Origin: Fibrobacter sp.
GTDB lineage: Bacteria; Fibrobacterota; Fibrobacteria; Fibrobacterales; Fibrobacteraceae
NCBI GenBank assembly: GCA_017550445.1
Contig: JAFZOV010000094.1
Span: 1 to 27,251 of the forward strand
Reading direction: 5' to 3'
Length of the DNA: 27,251 nt
The notes beneath the pieces were generated by a model. It did not search any database, had not been told where the DNA came from, and was given only the letters and a program-made list of their open reading frames with translations. Within the stretch, counting starts at the first letter, position 1; each line of letters begins with the position of its first letter. The translations under genes and the position numbers were made by a program. Shown here in pieces: positions 7,221 to 14,313 of this stretch.

Positions 7221-7508
7221 GAACTTCTCCTTTCTAAGTCGAACTGTCATGACAATCCGAATGTTAAAATAATAAAAAAATGATAAAAGTGAAAACAATC
7301 ACATTGATGTTACCATTGAAAGATAGTCCAAAATGGAATAAAAAGGCAAAAACAGTCTTGGAATGTAAACAAAACTAAACAAAAGAGACACAAAGTGATG
7401 GAAATCAAAAAAAGATAATTTTTGGAGGGTATCTCACCAAACAATCATTTTTTAGTTATATTTTTCTTGTCGTAAGAAAACGATAATCAACCCTTAAGGA
7501 GTAAAAAA
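7221..7508. other. AT-rich divergent intergenic region
   Basis: 288 bases, strongly A-rich on the plus strand between 7260 and 7440, separate the solute-binding protein gene (minus) from the DUF3332 gene (plus). A TATATTTT box at 7457-7464 resembles TAnnTTTG in five of six fixed bases and would give a leader of about 40 bases with AAGGAG before ATG 7509. On the minus strand TAGTTTTG (7370-7377) is an exact match but far from the start. I see no RNA gene. Confidence 0.35.
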
Positions 7509-7943
7509 ATGAAAAAAGGTATCATTACCCTTCTCTGTGCCGGCATGATTGTTCTTTCCGGCTGCTACGGCAAGTACGCTTGCTTCAATAAGCTGCACGC
7601 TTGGAACGGCACCCTTGGTAACAAGTGGCTCAACTCCATCGTACACTTCGGCATGTGCGTGATCCCGGTTTACGGCATCGCCTTCTTCGTTGACTGGCTG
7701 GTGCTCAACACCGTCGAATTCTGGACCGGTTCCAATCCGCTCGCTTCTGGCGACTCCTACTATGAAAAGGACGCTCAGGGCAACGAAATCGCCGCTGTCA
7801 AGAATGCTGATGGTTCTATGACCGTCGAATTGACCACTGCTGCTGGCGAAAAGGCCACCATGACCCTCCAGCGCGATGAAAACGTCATCCGCGCTCTTGA
7901 CGCCGAAGGCAACGTTGTTGCTCAGCGCGAACTCGACAAGTAA
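7509..7943 (+). CDS. DUF3332 family lipoprotein
   Basis: A 144-residue lipoprotein. The signal peptide ends in the lipobox VLSGC (Cys19), so the mature protein should be lipid-anchored. The segment LHAWNGTLGNKWLNSIVHF and then VLNTVEFWTGSNPLA is the conserved core of DUF3332, with a membrane-like hydrophobic stretch between (CVIPVYGIAFFVDWLVL). The last 60 residues form a beta-rich tail containing DAQGNEI, NADGSM and DAEGNVV, three short turn repeats. AAGGAG stands eight bases before the ATG. The gene is monocistronic and closed by a strong terminator. The family's function is not known to me. Confidence 0.85.
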   Translation: MKKGIITLLCAGMIVLSGCYGKYACFNKLHAWNGTLGNKWLNSIVHFGMCVIPVYGIAFFVDWLVLNTVEFWTGSNPLASGDSYYEKDAQGNEIAAVKNADGSMTVELTTAAGEKATMTLQRDENVIRALDAEGNVVAQRELDK

Positions 7944-7967
7944 TTTCTTACTTGATTGATATTCTGG

Positions 7968-7996
7968 GACCTTGGTTTTGCCAAGGTCTTTTTTTT
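7968..7996 (+). terminator. Intrinsic terminator after the DUF3332 gene
   Basis: GACCTTGG (7968-7975), loop TTTTG, CCAAGGTC (7981-7988), then eight T residues. The stem is perfect. The -33 element of the next transcription unit lies in its loop. Confidence 0.9.
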
Positions 7997-8007
7997 ATAT
8001 ATATTTG
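7977..8007 (+). promoter_or_regulatory. Bacteroidetes-type promoter of the kinase operon, overlapping a terminator
   Basis: TTTG at 7977-7980, a 19-base spacer, then TATATTTG at 8000-8007, a full match to the -33/-7 consensus. The same DNA can be read as TTGCCA, 16 bases, TATATT, a sigma-70-like promoter. Either reading puts the transcription start at about 8012, the A of the ATG. Confidence 0.6.
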
Positions 8008-8011
8008 AAGC

Positions 8012-8716
8012 ATGCTTGGGCGTGTTTGCCATATAACAATTGTGCTGTTCGCGTTTTTATTGATGTCTTGCGTCAAAGACGACATCAAACGTGGTAACGA
8101 CGCCTTGCGTATTGGCGACTATGAACGCGCCATCGCCAATTTTTCTAGAGCCCTTGATGTAGAACCAGCCAATCGTGATGCTCGTTATGGGCTTGCCCTT
8201 TCTTACTATGCCGAGGCCGAAGAGGCTGACCGTTTCAACGATTCTTCCTTTGATCGTTGGAATCGCACAGCCCGCGAATTCAAGATTCTTTCTGTACTAG
8301 ATAGTAGCGGAAGCATCGATGCCAATTATTCTACTTGTTTGTTCTACTTGGCGCGAGCGACGCTTAATCACGACGCGTCTGCGAACGTGTTACCCTTATT
8401 GGAAAAATCTATTCGTTTAGACAGTTTGAACTATTTTAGCTATAACTTGAAAGGCTTGATTCTTGCCAAGAGCAATGCTCCCGGTGACTTGAATAGCGCA
8501 AAGAACATTTTCATTCATATCGTGACGCGGGAACCGCAATTTATTTCGGCATACATAAACCTGGGTAATATTTACTGGGAAGAAGGCGATGTGGAATCTG
8601 CTTGGGATACTTGGTCTGCCGGACTCCAGAAGGCTCCGACGAACAACGCCTTGATTTACTGGACGCAGGTGGCCGAGGACTCGCTCAAATCGATGGTGCT
8701 TTCGGGTAGACTATGA
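8012..8716 (+). CDS. TPR lipoprotein, first gene of the kinase operon
   Basis: A 234-residue lipoprotein with lipobox LLMSC (Cys20). TPR-like helices follow: ALRIGDYERAIANFSRALDVEPANRDARYGLALSYY at about 30-65 (motif A-E/F-L-P spacing), then further repeats near 115-150 and 175-215 (FISAYINLGNIYWEEGDVESAWDTW). It probably sits in the periplasm or outer membrane and acts as a scaffold. There is no Shine-Dalgarno, and the ATG is 16 bases after a terminator T-run and four bases after a -7-like box. Its stop overlaps the kinase start as ATGA, so the two are translationally coupled. A sensing or assembly role for the kinase pathway is inferred. Confidence 0.8.
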   Translation: MLGRVCHITIVLFAFLLMSCVKDDIKRGNDALRIGDYERAIANFSRALDVEPANRDARYGLALSYYAEAEEADRFNDSSFDRWNRTAREFKILSVLDSSGSIDANYSTCLFYLARATLNHDASANVLPLLEKSIRLDSLNYFSYNLKGLILAKSNAPGDLNSAKNIFIHIVTREPQFISAYINLGNIYWEEGDVESAWDTWSAGLQKAPTNNALIYWTQVAEDSLKSMVLSGRL

Positions 8717-9831
8717 GCGTGAAAGGCGAAAAGTCTACGGTGAGCATATTGGACAAGGCTAGCGATTGCGCCTTGTTGCATGGGGGCGGCGAAGCTGACG
8801 TTTATGAACTTGAATGCGGCGAAGACCGTTATGCCTTAAAGTGGTATCATGAAGGCTTTCGTTATGATGCATCTGTTATAGAGCATCTAAAGCATTTGAA
8901 TATTCCGGGGCTTTACCGTGTTCGTGAATCTGGGGTGCGCGAAAATACTCCGTATATTGTTTATGATTTTCTTGAAGGAATCAGTTCGGCTGATGTTCCT
9001 GCCATGCCTGTGCCGGTGGCCTTGCAACTGCTTCGGAACTTGGTTCAGACGCTGGTGTTGCTGGATAAAGAAAATATCCATCACGGAGATATTAATCCGG
9101 CCAATGTCATGCTTTGCAAGTCCGGGACGCATTTGCAAGCGGTGCTGATTGATTGTGGTATTGTTGGGCCAGGAGCTTTGGCTTATGCCGCACCGGAACG
9201 TTTTCAAGGTAAGCCAGCTAGTACTCAAAGTGACCTTTACGGTTTGGGAATGCTTTTGTTCCGCTGGATTGCTGGACGTGACCTGCTTGATTCGCAGGAC
9301 TACAATGAACTTGCTTCTCTGGCTTTTGCTATAGATTCTGTAGATATCTCGTCTCGTTTGTACGAATTAGATTGTTGCTGTGCGTCAGAACTTTCGGCCC
9401 TTTCTAATTTGTGGAAGGTTCTTTTGCGCTCTGATCCTGAATCTCGGGTCGAGGATTTTGACGAACTGGATGAACTCTTGGAAATCGCCCTCGATTCAAT
9501 CGGTGTGGGCGAGGTGACTGTCCAGACGGCATTGCAGAAATTTGCTGCTGGACTGTTTGATGAAAAATTGGGACGAAAATTCCCGGCGGAAGAATCGGCA
9601 TCCCCCAAAATGGTGTTTCCGTATAAGAAATATAATGGGCAAAGTGAAAAAAATAAATTGAAAATAGCCGTTTTTGCCTTTTTTGGACTTATATTAATTG
9701 TACTGGTGTTTTTCGTTCTGGTCGGTACTAAAGGTCCCGACATAGACGAAACGGGAAATTTATTGCTTCAAAAATCAAGAAGTTTGGAATCGCTAGATTC
9801 GGGAATAGAAAATTTGAGAGGTTTCGAATGA
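8713..9831 (+). CDS. Transmembrane Ser/Thr protein kinase
   Basis: A Hanks-type kinase of 372 residues. The glycine-rich loop is HGGGEADV (23-30), the ATP lysine is K43 (YALKWY), and the C-helix glutamate is probably E57. The catalytic loop is HHGDINPANV, with D126 and N131. The metal-binding DFG is DCG (147-149) and APE is at 160-162 (AAPERF), followed by SDLYGLGMLLF. All key catalytic residues remain, so activity is expected despite the HGD and DCG variants. The kinase domain ends near 270, and a single membrane segment (about 317-338) with a 34-residue tail follows. It is coupled by ATGA overlaps to both neighbours. The activator downstream is a likely substrate, by inference. Confidence 0.88.
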   Translation: MSVKGEKSTVSILDKASDCALLHGGGEADVYELECGEDRYALKWYHEGFRYDASVIEHLKHLNIPGLYRVRESGVRENTPYIVYDFLEGISSADVPAMPVPVALQLLRNLVQTLVLLDKENIHHGDINPANVMLCKSGTHLQAVLIDCGIVGPGALAYAAPERFQGKPASTQSDLYGLGMLLFRWIAGRDLLDSQDYNELASLAFAIDSVDISSRLYELDCCCASELSALSNLWKVLLRSDPESRVEDFDELDELLEIALDSIGVGEVTVQTALQKFAAGLFDEKLGRKFPAEESASPKMVFPYKKYNGQSEKNKLKIAVFAFFGLILIVLVFFVLVGTKGPDIDETGNLLLQKSRSLESLDSGIENLRGFE

Positions 9832-11282
9832 AGTCTGAATCGATGCTGGCTACAGAAAAAATGCTGGATGTCGTAAAAATCTTGCTGGACGAAGTCCAGC
9901 CGGAATCTCTTTTTGTGAAAATTCTTGAAGTGGCGAAGAACGTGCTGCATGCCGATGCCGCCGTTTTGGATACAGGTGGCGAAAACGCCATTCATCTGAG
10001 TAATCCCGAAAATGTGAGCATTTCTATATCGGCTGTAAAGCAGGCTAAACTCGAAAAGAAAGCGGTGGTCTGGAATCAGCTGGATGACGATTCTGCCGAC
10101 CTTTCGAAATCGATTGTGCAGAACCAGCTCACTAGCATTATGGTGTCGCCCTTCCGCACGCCAGAAAGTGAAGCAGGGTATTTGTATTTGCAACGTGCCG
10201 CCCGCGAGGATCCGTTTACCGACGATGACAGCGCCCTGTTCGATTCCTTCGTGATGGTTTGCGAAAAGTTTGCCTTTGCCGCATTCGATCGTTTGCGTGA
10301 CAAGGAATCCTTGAACATTTTAAGGAACGTGATTCGCAAAGACGGCATTGTGTATTCCAGCAAGGTCATGGCCGACCTGATTGCTTTGGCCGATAAGCTG
10401 GCGGTGCTCCCGATGCCGGTGATTATCCGTGGTGAAACGGGAACCGGTAAAGAAGTCATTGCCCGTTATATCCATAGGCATAGCCCCCGTGGCGATAAGC
10501 CCTTTGTGGCGGTAAACTGCGGTGCCATTCCGGAACACTTGATGGAATCCCTATTGTTCGGACATGCCAAGGGTTCTTTTACGGGCGCCATTGAATCTCG
10601 CAAGGGCTTTTTTGAAGAAGCCGATGGCGGAACCATCTTCCTCGACGAAATCGGCGAACTGCCCATGAACATGCAGGTAAAGCTTTTGCGCGTGTTGCAG
10701 GAAAAGCATATTACCCGCGTGGGCGACAATCGTGAAATCCCGGTGAATGTCCGCATTATCAGCGCCACTCATGTGGACCTTGAAGAAGCGGTGAAGGCGA
10801 AACGTTTTAGAGAAGATCTGTACTTCCGCATTCAGGTGATGCCTGTGGTGATGCCTGCCTTGAGGGACCGTGGGCAGGACGTGGTTCTTTTGGCCGAAGA
10901 ATTTCTGACCCGTTATGGGGCCGAATACGGCAGGGGCAAATACCACCTGAGCCGCAATGCAGAAAAGGCCATGCTCGGTTACCATTGGCCGGGCAATGTC
11001 CGCGAACTAGAAAACAAGATTCAGAAAGCCTTGATTCAGGCGGTGCATGGGGTGATTCAGCCCAAGGATTTGGGCTTGGATGATACCCAGGCAATGCTCA
11101 AGGATTCTCCGAGAACCCTGAAAGAAGCAAGGGAAAGTGTGGAGCGTGAGGTAATTGGCCGTGCTTTGGCCGATAGCAATGCTAACCTGACGCTGGCTGC
11201 AACGATTTTGGGAATTGACCGCAAGGTTCTCCGCGAAATCATGGAACGTTTAGGGATGAAAAAGGAAGACTACAAAAAATAG
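9828..11282 (+). CDS. Sigma-54-dependent activator, GAF-AAA+-Fis
   Basis: A bacterial enhancer-binding protein of 484 residues. A GAF-like sensory domain occupies about 10-160. The AAA+ domain has Walker A GETGTGKE (202-209), the sigma-54 contact loop GSFTGA (249-254, a Ser variant of GAFTGA), Walker B GGTIFLDE (267-274) and the WPGNVRELEN sensor II region (387-396). A Fis-type helix-turn-helix lies at about 440-475 (NLTLAATILGIDRKVLREIM). There is no receiver domain, so it is not a classical response regulator; a ligand of the GAF domain or the upstream kinase may control it. GAGAGG lies before ATG 9828. A near-consensus sigma-54 promoter sits 60 bases after its stop. Confidence 0.95.
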   Translation: MKSESMLATEKMLDVVKILLDEVQPESLFVKILEVAKNVLHADAAVLDTGGENAIHLSNPENVSISISAVKQAKLEKKAVVWNQLDDDSADLSKSIVQNQLTSIMVSPFRTPESEAGYLYLQRAAREDPFTDDDSALFDSFVMVCEKFAFAAFDRLRDKESLNILRNVIRKDGIVYSSKVMADLIALADKLAVLPMPVIIRGETGTGKEVIARYIHRHSPRGDKPFVAVNCGAIPEHLMESLLFGHAKGSFTGAIESRKGFFEEADGGTIFLDEIGELPMNMQVKLLRVLQEKHITRVGDNREIPVNVRIISATHVDLEEAVKAKRFREDLYFRIQVMPVVMPALRDRGQDVVLLAEEFLTRYGAEYGRGKYHLSRNAEKAMLGYHWPGNVRELENKIQKALIQAVHGVIQPKDLGLDDTQAMLKDSPRTLKEARESVEREVIGRALADSNANLTLAATILGIDRKVLREIMERLGMKKEDYKK

Positions 11283-11304
11283 TTTTATATATTTTGGGTA
11301 CTGT

Positions 11305-11322
11305 CCGGCAAGAATTTGCTGG
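11305..11322. promoter_or_regulatory. Dyad symmetry, possible activator binding site
   Basis: CCGGCAA and TTGCTGG flank a 4-base centre GAAT, six of seven pairs complementary. It ends 20 bases before the -24 element. The Fis-type activator encoded just upstream is the natural candidate to bind it. Enhancer sites usually lie further away, so this is tentative. Confidence 0.4.
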
Positions 11323-11342
11323 CATAGGCCCAAAAGGACGGT

Positions 11343-11357
11343 TGGCACGGAATTTGC
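11343..11357 (+). promoter_or_regulatory. Sigma-54 (-24/-12) promoter
   Basis: TGGCACG-GAAT-TTGC matches the consensus TGGCACG-N4-TTGC at every fixed base. GG (11344-11345) and GC (11356-11357) are separated by the required 10 bases. Counting from GC at -13/-12 puts the start at about 11369, next to ATG 11370. It lies directly behind the activator gene. Confidence 0.9.
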
Positions 11358-11369
11358 AAGAGATTGAGT

Positions 11370-11810
11370 ATGAAAAAGACTACTCTCATAACGACAATTA
11401 TGATGGCTGCGGCGCTTAGCTACGCTGCTCCGTCTTCTGCGCGTCCGGAGTCTTCTGTCCCGACCCCCGCCGAGAATATGGAAATTTCGCGAGAAATGCC
11501 CAATCTTGGTGCGAAGGAAAGCGCTGATTGGCAAAAGTTGCGTGCAGAACGTCGTGCTGCCCGAGAGCAAATTCTTATGGACTTGCGCAATAGTTCCGCC
11601 GCGGAAAAGAAAAATATCCGCCAGGAAGTCTCGAAAAAACGGGACGAAAAGCCTCGCTTTGAGGGGGAAATCCCAAAAAATCAGTCTCGCGAACGTAAGC
11701 CATTTTATGAGCAACCAGAATCTCACCAAATGAATCCGATGCGAGATATGCCTCATGGTCCGGCTCAGGGGTATCCTCCTATGCAGCCGATGAACCATCC
11801 TCATCGCTAA
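11370..11810 (+). CDS. Secreted Met/His-rich small protein under sigma-54 control
   Basis: A 146-residue protein with a signal peptide (MKKTTLITTIMMAAALSYA). The middle (about 50-100) is a charged helix, QKLRAERRAAREQILMDLRN then SAAEKKNIRQEVSKKRDE, that recalls Spy/CpxP-like periplasmic helices, though I cannot confirm that family. The last 30 residues hold five Met and four His among Pro and Gln (SHQMNPMRDMPHG, then PMQPMNHPHR), a composition seen in copper-binding tails. I prefer ATG 11370, which lies one base after the predicted sigma-54 start; TTG 11364 would lie upstream of the transcript, and ATG 11400 would delete the signal peptide charge. Its stop directly abuts the next start. Confidence 0.75.
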   Translation: MKKTTLITTIMMAAALSYAAPSSARPESSVPTPAENMEISREMPNLGAKESADWQKLRAERRAAREQILMDLRNSSAAEKKNIRQEVSKKRDEKPRFEGEIPKNQSRERKPFYEQPESHQMNPMRDMPHGPAQGYPPMQPMNHPHR

Positions 11811-13133
11811 ATGCGTTTCATTGCAATAGTGCTATTGATGCTTTCGTCTCTGCTTTTTGCCGAGACGCAAGAATCCGTGTACTATCGCGCCATGAAGGCC
11901 GAAGAAGCCGGCGATGTGTCTACCGCTTTGGCCGCTTTTGAAGAAGCTGCTCAAATTCCTGGCCCTTATACCCAGGAAATTCGTGAAATTATAGGTGAAT
12001 ATTATCAAGCTCTCGGTGTGACTGCGGAAGAAAAAAATCCGTGGTCTTTTCGCTTTCTAGGTGATTTGGGCTTTTATGGACTGCATTATAGCGAATTTGG
12101 CAGTGTCGATGATGTTAGCGAAAATGGTGGAAACATATTCTTTTCGCTGACGCCCTTTATCGACTATTCTACGGGCGACTGGATTCACTCTTTTGGACTT
12201 GGAGTCTCGGGAGACCTGTTTATTTCGAATGAAGATATGCCTGCGCTGGATACTAACGACTGGGATGTTTCCATAGGCTTGGAATATTCGTTGGTGGGGC
12301 GGTCCCTGATGCTTGATGTGGGTGCCGACATAAAGGTGGTTGAGGGGGCTCATGTTTATCCGGACTTTTTCGCCTGGGTGGAACGGGATTTTTACAGGTT
12401 TGAAAAACAGAGATTTGGTGCTGCTGCCTGGGGCTATTATGATCCAGATGGCCCGCTTTCTTTTGCCTTGTATGGAGCCTGGCATAGGACTGAACCCTAT
12501 GGGTTTAACGGATCGGTCTACGTGGGGGCTCGCTTTGAGGCGGATTCTGTAGTCGATTATGTGGGTTACCTTTCGGCTTATAAAAAGGCTCTTGAAGAAG
12601 CTGAAGAGAACGAGGGTGAAAACTACGATTATCGTGGAAACTATCCGATGGACTGGGGATGGAATGGCCAAAATCCGATGACTGCATGCCTAGAAGCCTA
12701 CGGGTCCGAATGCTATGGCTGGAATATTGGAAAACTCGATTCTATGTATTGGGCCCAACAGGGTTTTTCGCAAAATACAGAATCGACGGAATCTTCGATC
12801 GATGTCGTTGTGCCCAAGTATTATGCAAAGTGGCTTGGCCCAACCATTCGTTCTAGAGTGTTCTACAAGTTCAAACGCAATATAACGCTTGAAGCCAAGC
12901 TGAATTTGTTTTATGGGTTTGTGCTGGATGGCCCGGATGAAGATTACGAAAGCATGGGAAAATTTAACGCCTCTTGGGGAACGACTGCTTATTGGAAACC
13001 CAGTGCGGTTACCGTTTATTTGGGTGTAGAGCAGATTTACAAACGTTATAATTTGCCGATTTATTACTTGGGTATATACCCCAGGAACACTTTGCTTTCT
13101 GAACTTAAAGCTGGCGTTAAGTGGGAAATATAA
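11811..13133 (+). CDS. Outer-membrane beta-barrel-like protein with N-terminal TPR-like segment
   Basis: A 440-residue protein with a signal peptide (cleavage after LLFA, residue 17). Residues 20-65 look like one TPR pair (YYRAMKAEEAGDVSTALAAFEEA). The rest is rich in aromatic, glycine and alternating strands (for example SLMLDVGADIKVVEG, FGAAAWGYY, GSVYVGARFEADS), as in outer-membrane barrels or surface solenoids. Two cysteines lie in an acidic loop (TACLEAYGSECYGW), suggesting a disulfide. The stop TAA of the upstream gene directly precedes this ATG with no Shine-Dalgarno, so translation is probably by reinitiation. It is the last gene under the sigma-54 promoter. I do not recognise its family. 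Confidence 0.65.
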   Translation: MRFIAIVLLMLSSLLFAETQESVYYRAMKAEEAGDVSTALAAFEEAAQIPGPYTQEIREIIGEYYQALGVTAEEKNPWSFRFLGDLGFYGLHYSEFGSVDDVSENGGNIFFSLTPFIDYSTGDWIHSFGLGVSGDLFISNEDMPALDTNDWDVSIGLEYSLVGRSLMLDVGADIKVVEGAHVYPDFFAWVERDFYRFEKQRFGAAAWGYYDPDGPLSFALYGAWHRTEPYGFNGSVYVGARFEADSVVDYVGYLSAYKKALEEAEENEGENYDYRGNYPMDWGWNGQNPMTACLEAYGSECYGWNIGKLDSMYWAQQGFSQNTESTESSIDVVVPKYYAKWLGPTIRSRVFYKFKRNITLEAKLNLFYGFVLDGPDEDYESMGKFNASWGTTAYWKPSAVTVYLGVEQIYKRYNLPIYYLGIYPRNTLLSELKAGVKWEI

Positions 13134-13136
13134 AAA

Positions 13137-13159
13137 GGCCGGAATCTTGTTCCGGTCTT
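13137..13159. terminator. Terminator shared by the outer-membrane gene and tRNA-Ala
   Basis: GGCCGGAA (13137-13144) pairs with TTCCGGTC (13150-13157) with one G-T wobble and a 5-base loop. On the minus strand it is followed by TTTTTATA, a good terminator for tRNA-Ala; on the plus strand by TTCTTAT, weaker. Confidence 0.8.
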
Positions 13160-13163
13160 CTTA

Positions 13164-13236
13164 TGGAGATAGTGGGAGTCGAACCCATGACCTACAGATT
13201 GCGAACCTGTCGCTCTACCAACTGAGCTATATCCCC
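13164..13236 (-). tRNA. tRNA-Ala (anticodon CGC)
   Basis: Cloverleaf: acceptor GGGGATA/TATCTCC with the G3-U70 wobble pair that marks alanine tRNA, D-arm GCTC/GAGC, anticodon stem ACAGG/TCTGT with loop TTCGCAA giving CGC (codon GCG), T-loop TTCGACT. One mismatch lies at the base of the T-stem (49-65). The discriminator is A, and CCA is not encoded. Confidence 0.92.
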
Positions 13237-13247
13237 AGGATGTAGGC

Positions 13248-13279
13248 GCAATATAACTTATTTTACGCCTCTTGGCAAG
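13248..13279 (-). promoter_or_regulatory. Promoter of tRNA-Ala
   Basis: On the minus strand CTTG (13279-13276), a 20-base spacer, then TATATTGC (13255-13248). The tRNA starts 11 bases later. The spacing and -33 element equal those of the tRNA-Pro promoter at 3673-3704; the -7 box is one base short of TAnnTTTG. Confidence 0.45.
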
Positions 13280-13295
13280 TCGAGCCTTGCCTTGA

Positions 13296-14300
13296 CTAGT
13301 TCCCGCGGTTATCCATGGACGAAAACATCTGGATGATTTCGTCGGTAAAGAGTGAGCCGGGGAGACTCTGTGCAATTTCAAGGGCCTTTTCAAGGTGGTC
13401 TTGGGCGTTGACCTTTGCCTTCTTGAAAGCGTCTTTTTCGGTCAGCTTTGCGATAATCTTTTCTGGTACTCCGGCCTGGTCTGCTTGTGCTATAAGCGAT
13501 TCCATGTCGGAACGTTCCTGAGCGTTGCTGCCATCGAAGTAATAGAGAAGCGGGAGCGTAATCAGGCCGTTGCCCAAATCGGTAAACTTGGCCTTGTCCA
13601 GATTCTTGCTGCCGAAACCGTAATCTAGAAGGTCATCGACGATCTGGAAGGCGATGCCGAAGTGGCTTCCCATTTGGGCGCACTGGTCCGCTTGTTCTTT
13701 ATTGAAACCTGCGAGAATGGCACCGATGCGTGCTGCCGCGGCAATTAGAGAGGCTGTCTTTCCGTCGATAATCTTGTCGTAGGTTTCAAAGGACAGGTGC
13801 ATGTCGCCGGTGTAATCCAGTTCGAGAATTTCTCCGGCGATTAATTTGTCTGCGGCTTTAGAAAGAATGGTGGGAATGTCGTGCGACTCTTCGTCGATGA
13901 CGCATTGCATAGCCTGCGAAAGAACGTAGTCGCCAATCAATACCGCCACTTGCGTTCCCCATTCCTTATGGGCCGTTTTTTGTCCGCGGCGGATGTCGGT
14001 TCCGTCGATGATGTCATCGTGGACTAGGCTTGCGAGGTGTAAAAGTTCGATGCCTGCGCAAGCGTGAGCGACACGCATGGAATCGGGCTTTTGTGCACCG
14101 CTTTGTGCGATGAGGCAAAGGAGCGTAGAACGGATGCGTTTGCCCTTGCGCTGGAACAGAGATTCTAGGCGTTCGCTGATTCCTGCGGGTGCATTCTTGG
14201 CAATGCCGAAAATGACCTTTTCGGTGAGTTCCAACTGTTCTTGGACTAGTGCTCGTGCCTGGGCCAGCACGGTCTGAAATTCTGCCTTGGTCGGAGCCAT
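13296..14300 (-). CDS. Trans-polyprenyl diphosphate synthase (IspB/HepT type)
   Basis: A 334-residue all-helical prenyltransferase that extends farnesyl or geranylgeranyl diphosphate with isopentenyl diphosphate units, giving the side chain of a respiratory quinone. The first aspartate-rich motif is DDIID (95-99) and the second VDDLLDYG (about 219). The GKRIRS (53-58) and GDYVLS (123-128) signatures are present. Chain length cannot be read reliably, though octaprenyl or heptaprenyl is usual. It is 13 bases after gyrB and last in the housekeeping block. The start ATG at 14300 has a weak upstream AACGGTGA. The family is certain; the product length is not. Confidence 0.9.
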   Translation of the reverse strand: MAPTKAEFQTVLAQARALVQEQLELTEKVIFGIAKNAPAGISERLESLFQRKGKRIRSTLLCLIAQSGAQKPDSMRVAHACAGIELLHLASLVHDDIIDGTDIRRGQKTAHKEWGTQVAVLIGDYVLSQAMQCVIDEESHDIPTILSKAADKLIAGEILELDYTGDMHLSFETYDKIIDGKTASLIAAAARIGAILAGFNKEQADQCAQMGSHFGIAFQIVDDLLDYGFGSKNLDKAKFTDLGNGLITLPLLYYFDGSNAQERSDMESLIAQADQAGVPEKIIAKLTEKDAFKKAKVNAQDHLEKALEIAQSLPGSLFTDEIIQMFSSMDNRGN

Positions 14301-14313
14301 TAAATAATCACCG

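Noticed and set aside
7221..7298. A 26-residue N-terminal extension of the solute-binding protein
   Set aside because: It would place a second hydrophobic stretch before the signal peptide and lacks the GGAG found before 7220.
9300..9743. A 147-codon minus-strand frame over the kinase gene
   Set aside because: Its reading is low-complexity serine-rich and antisense to the kinase.
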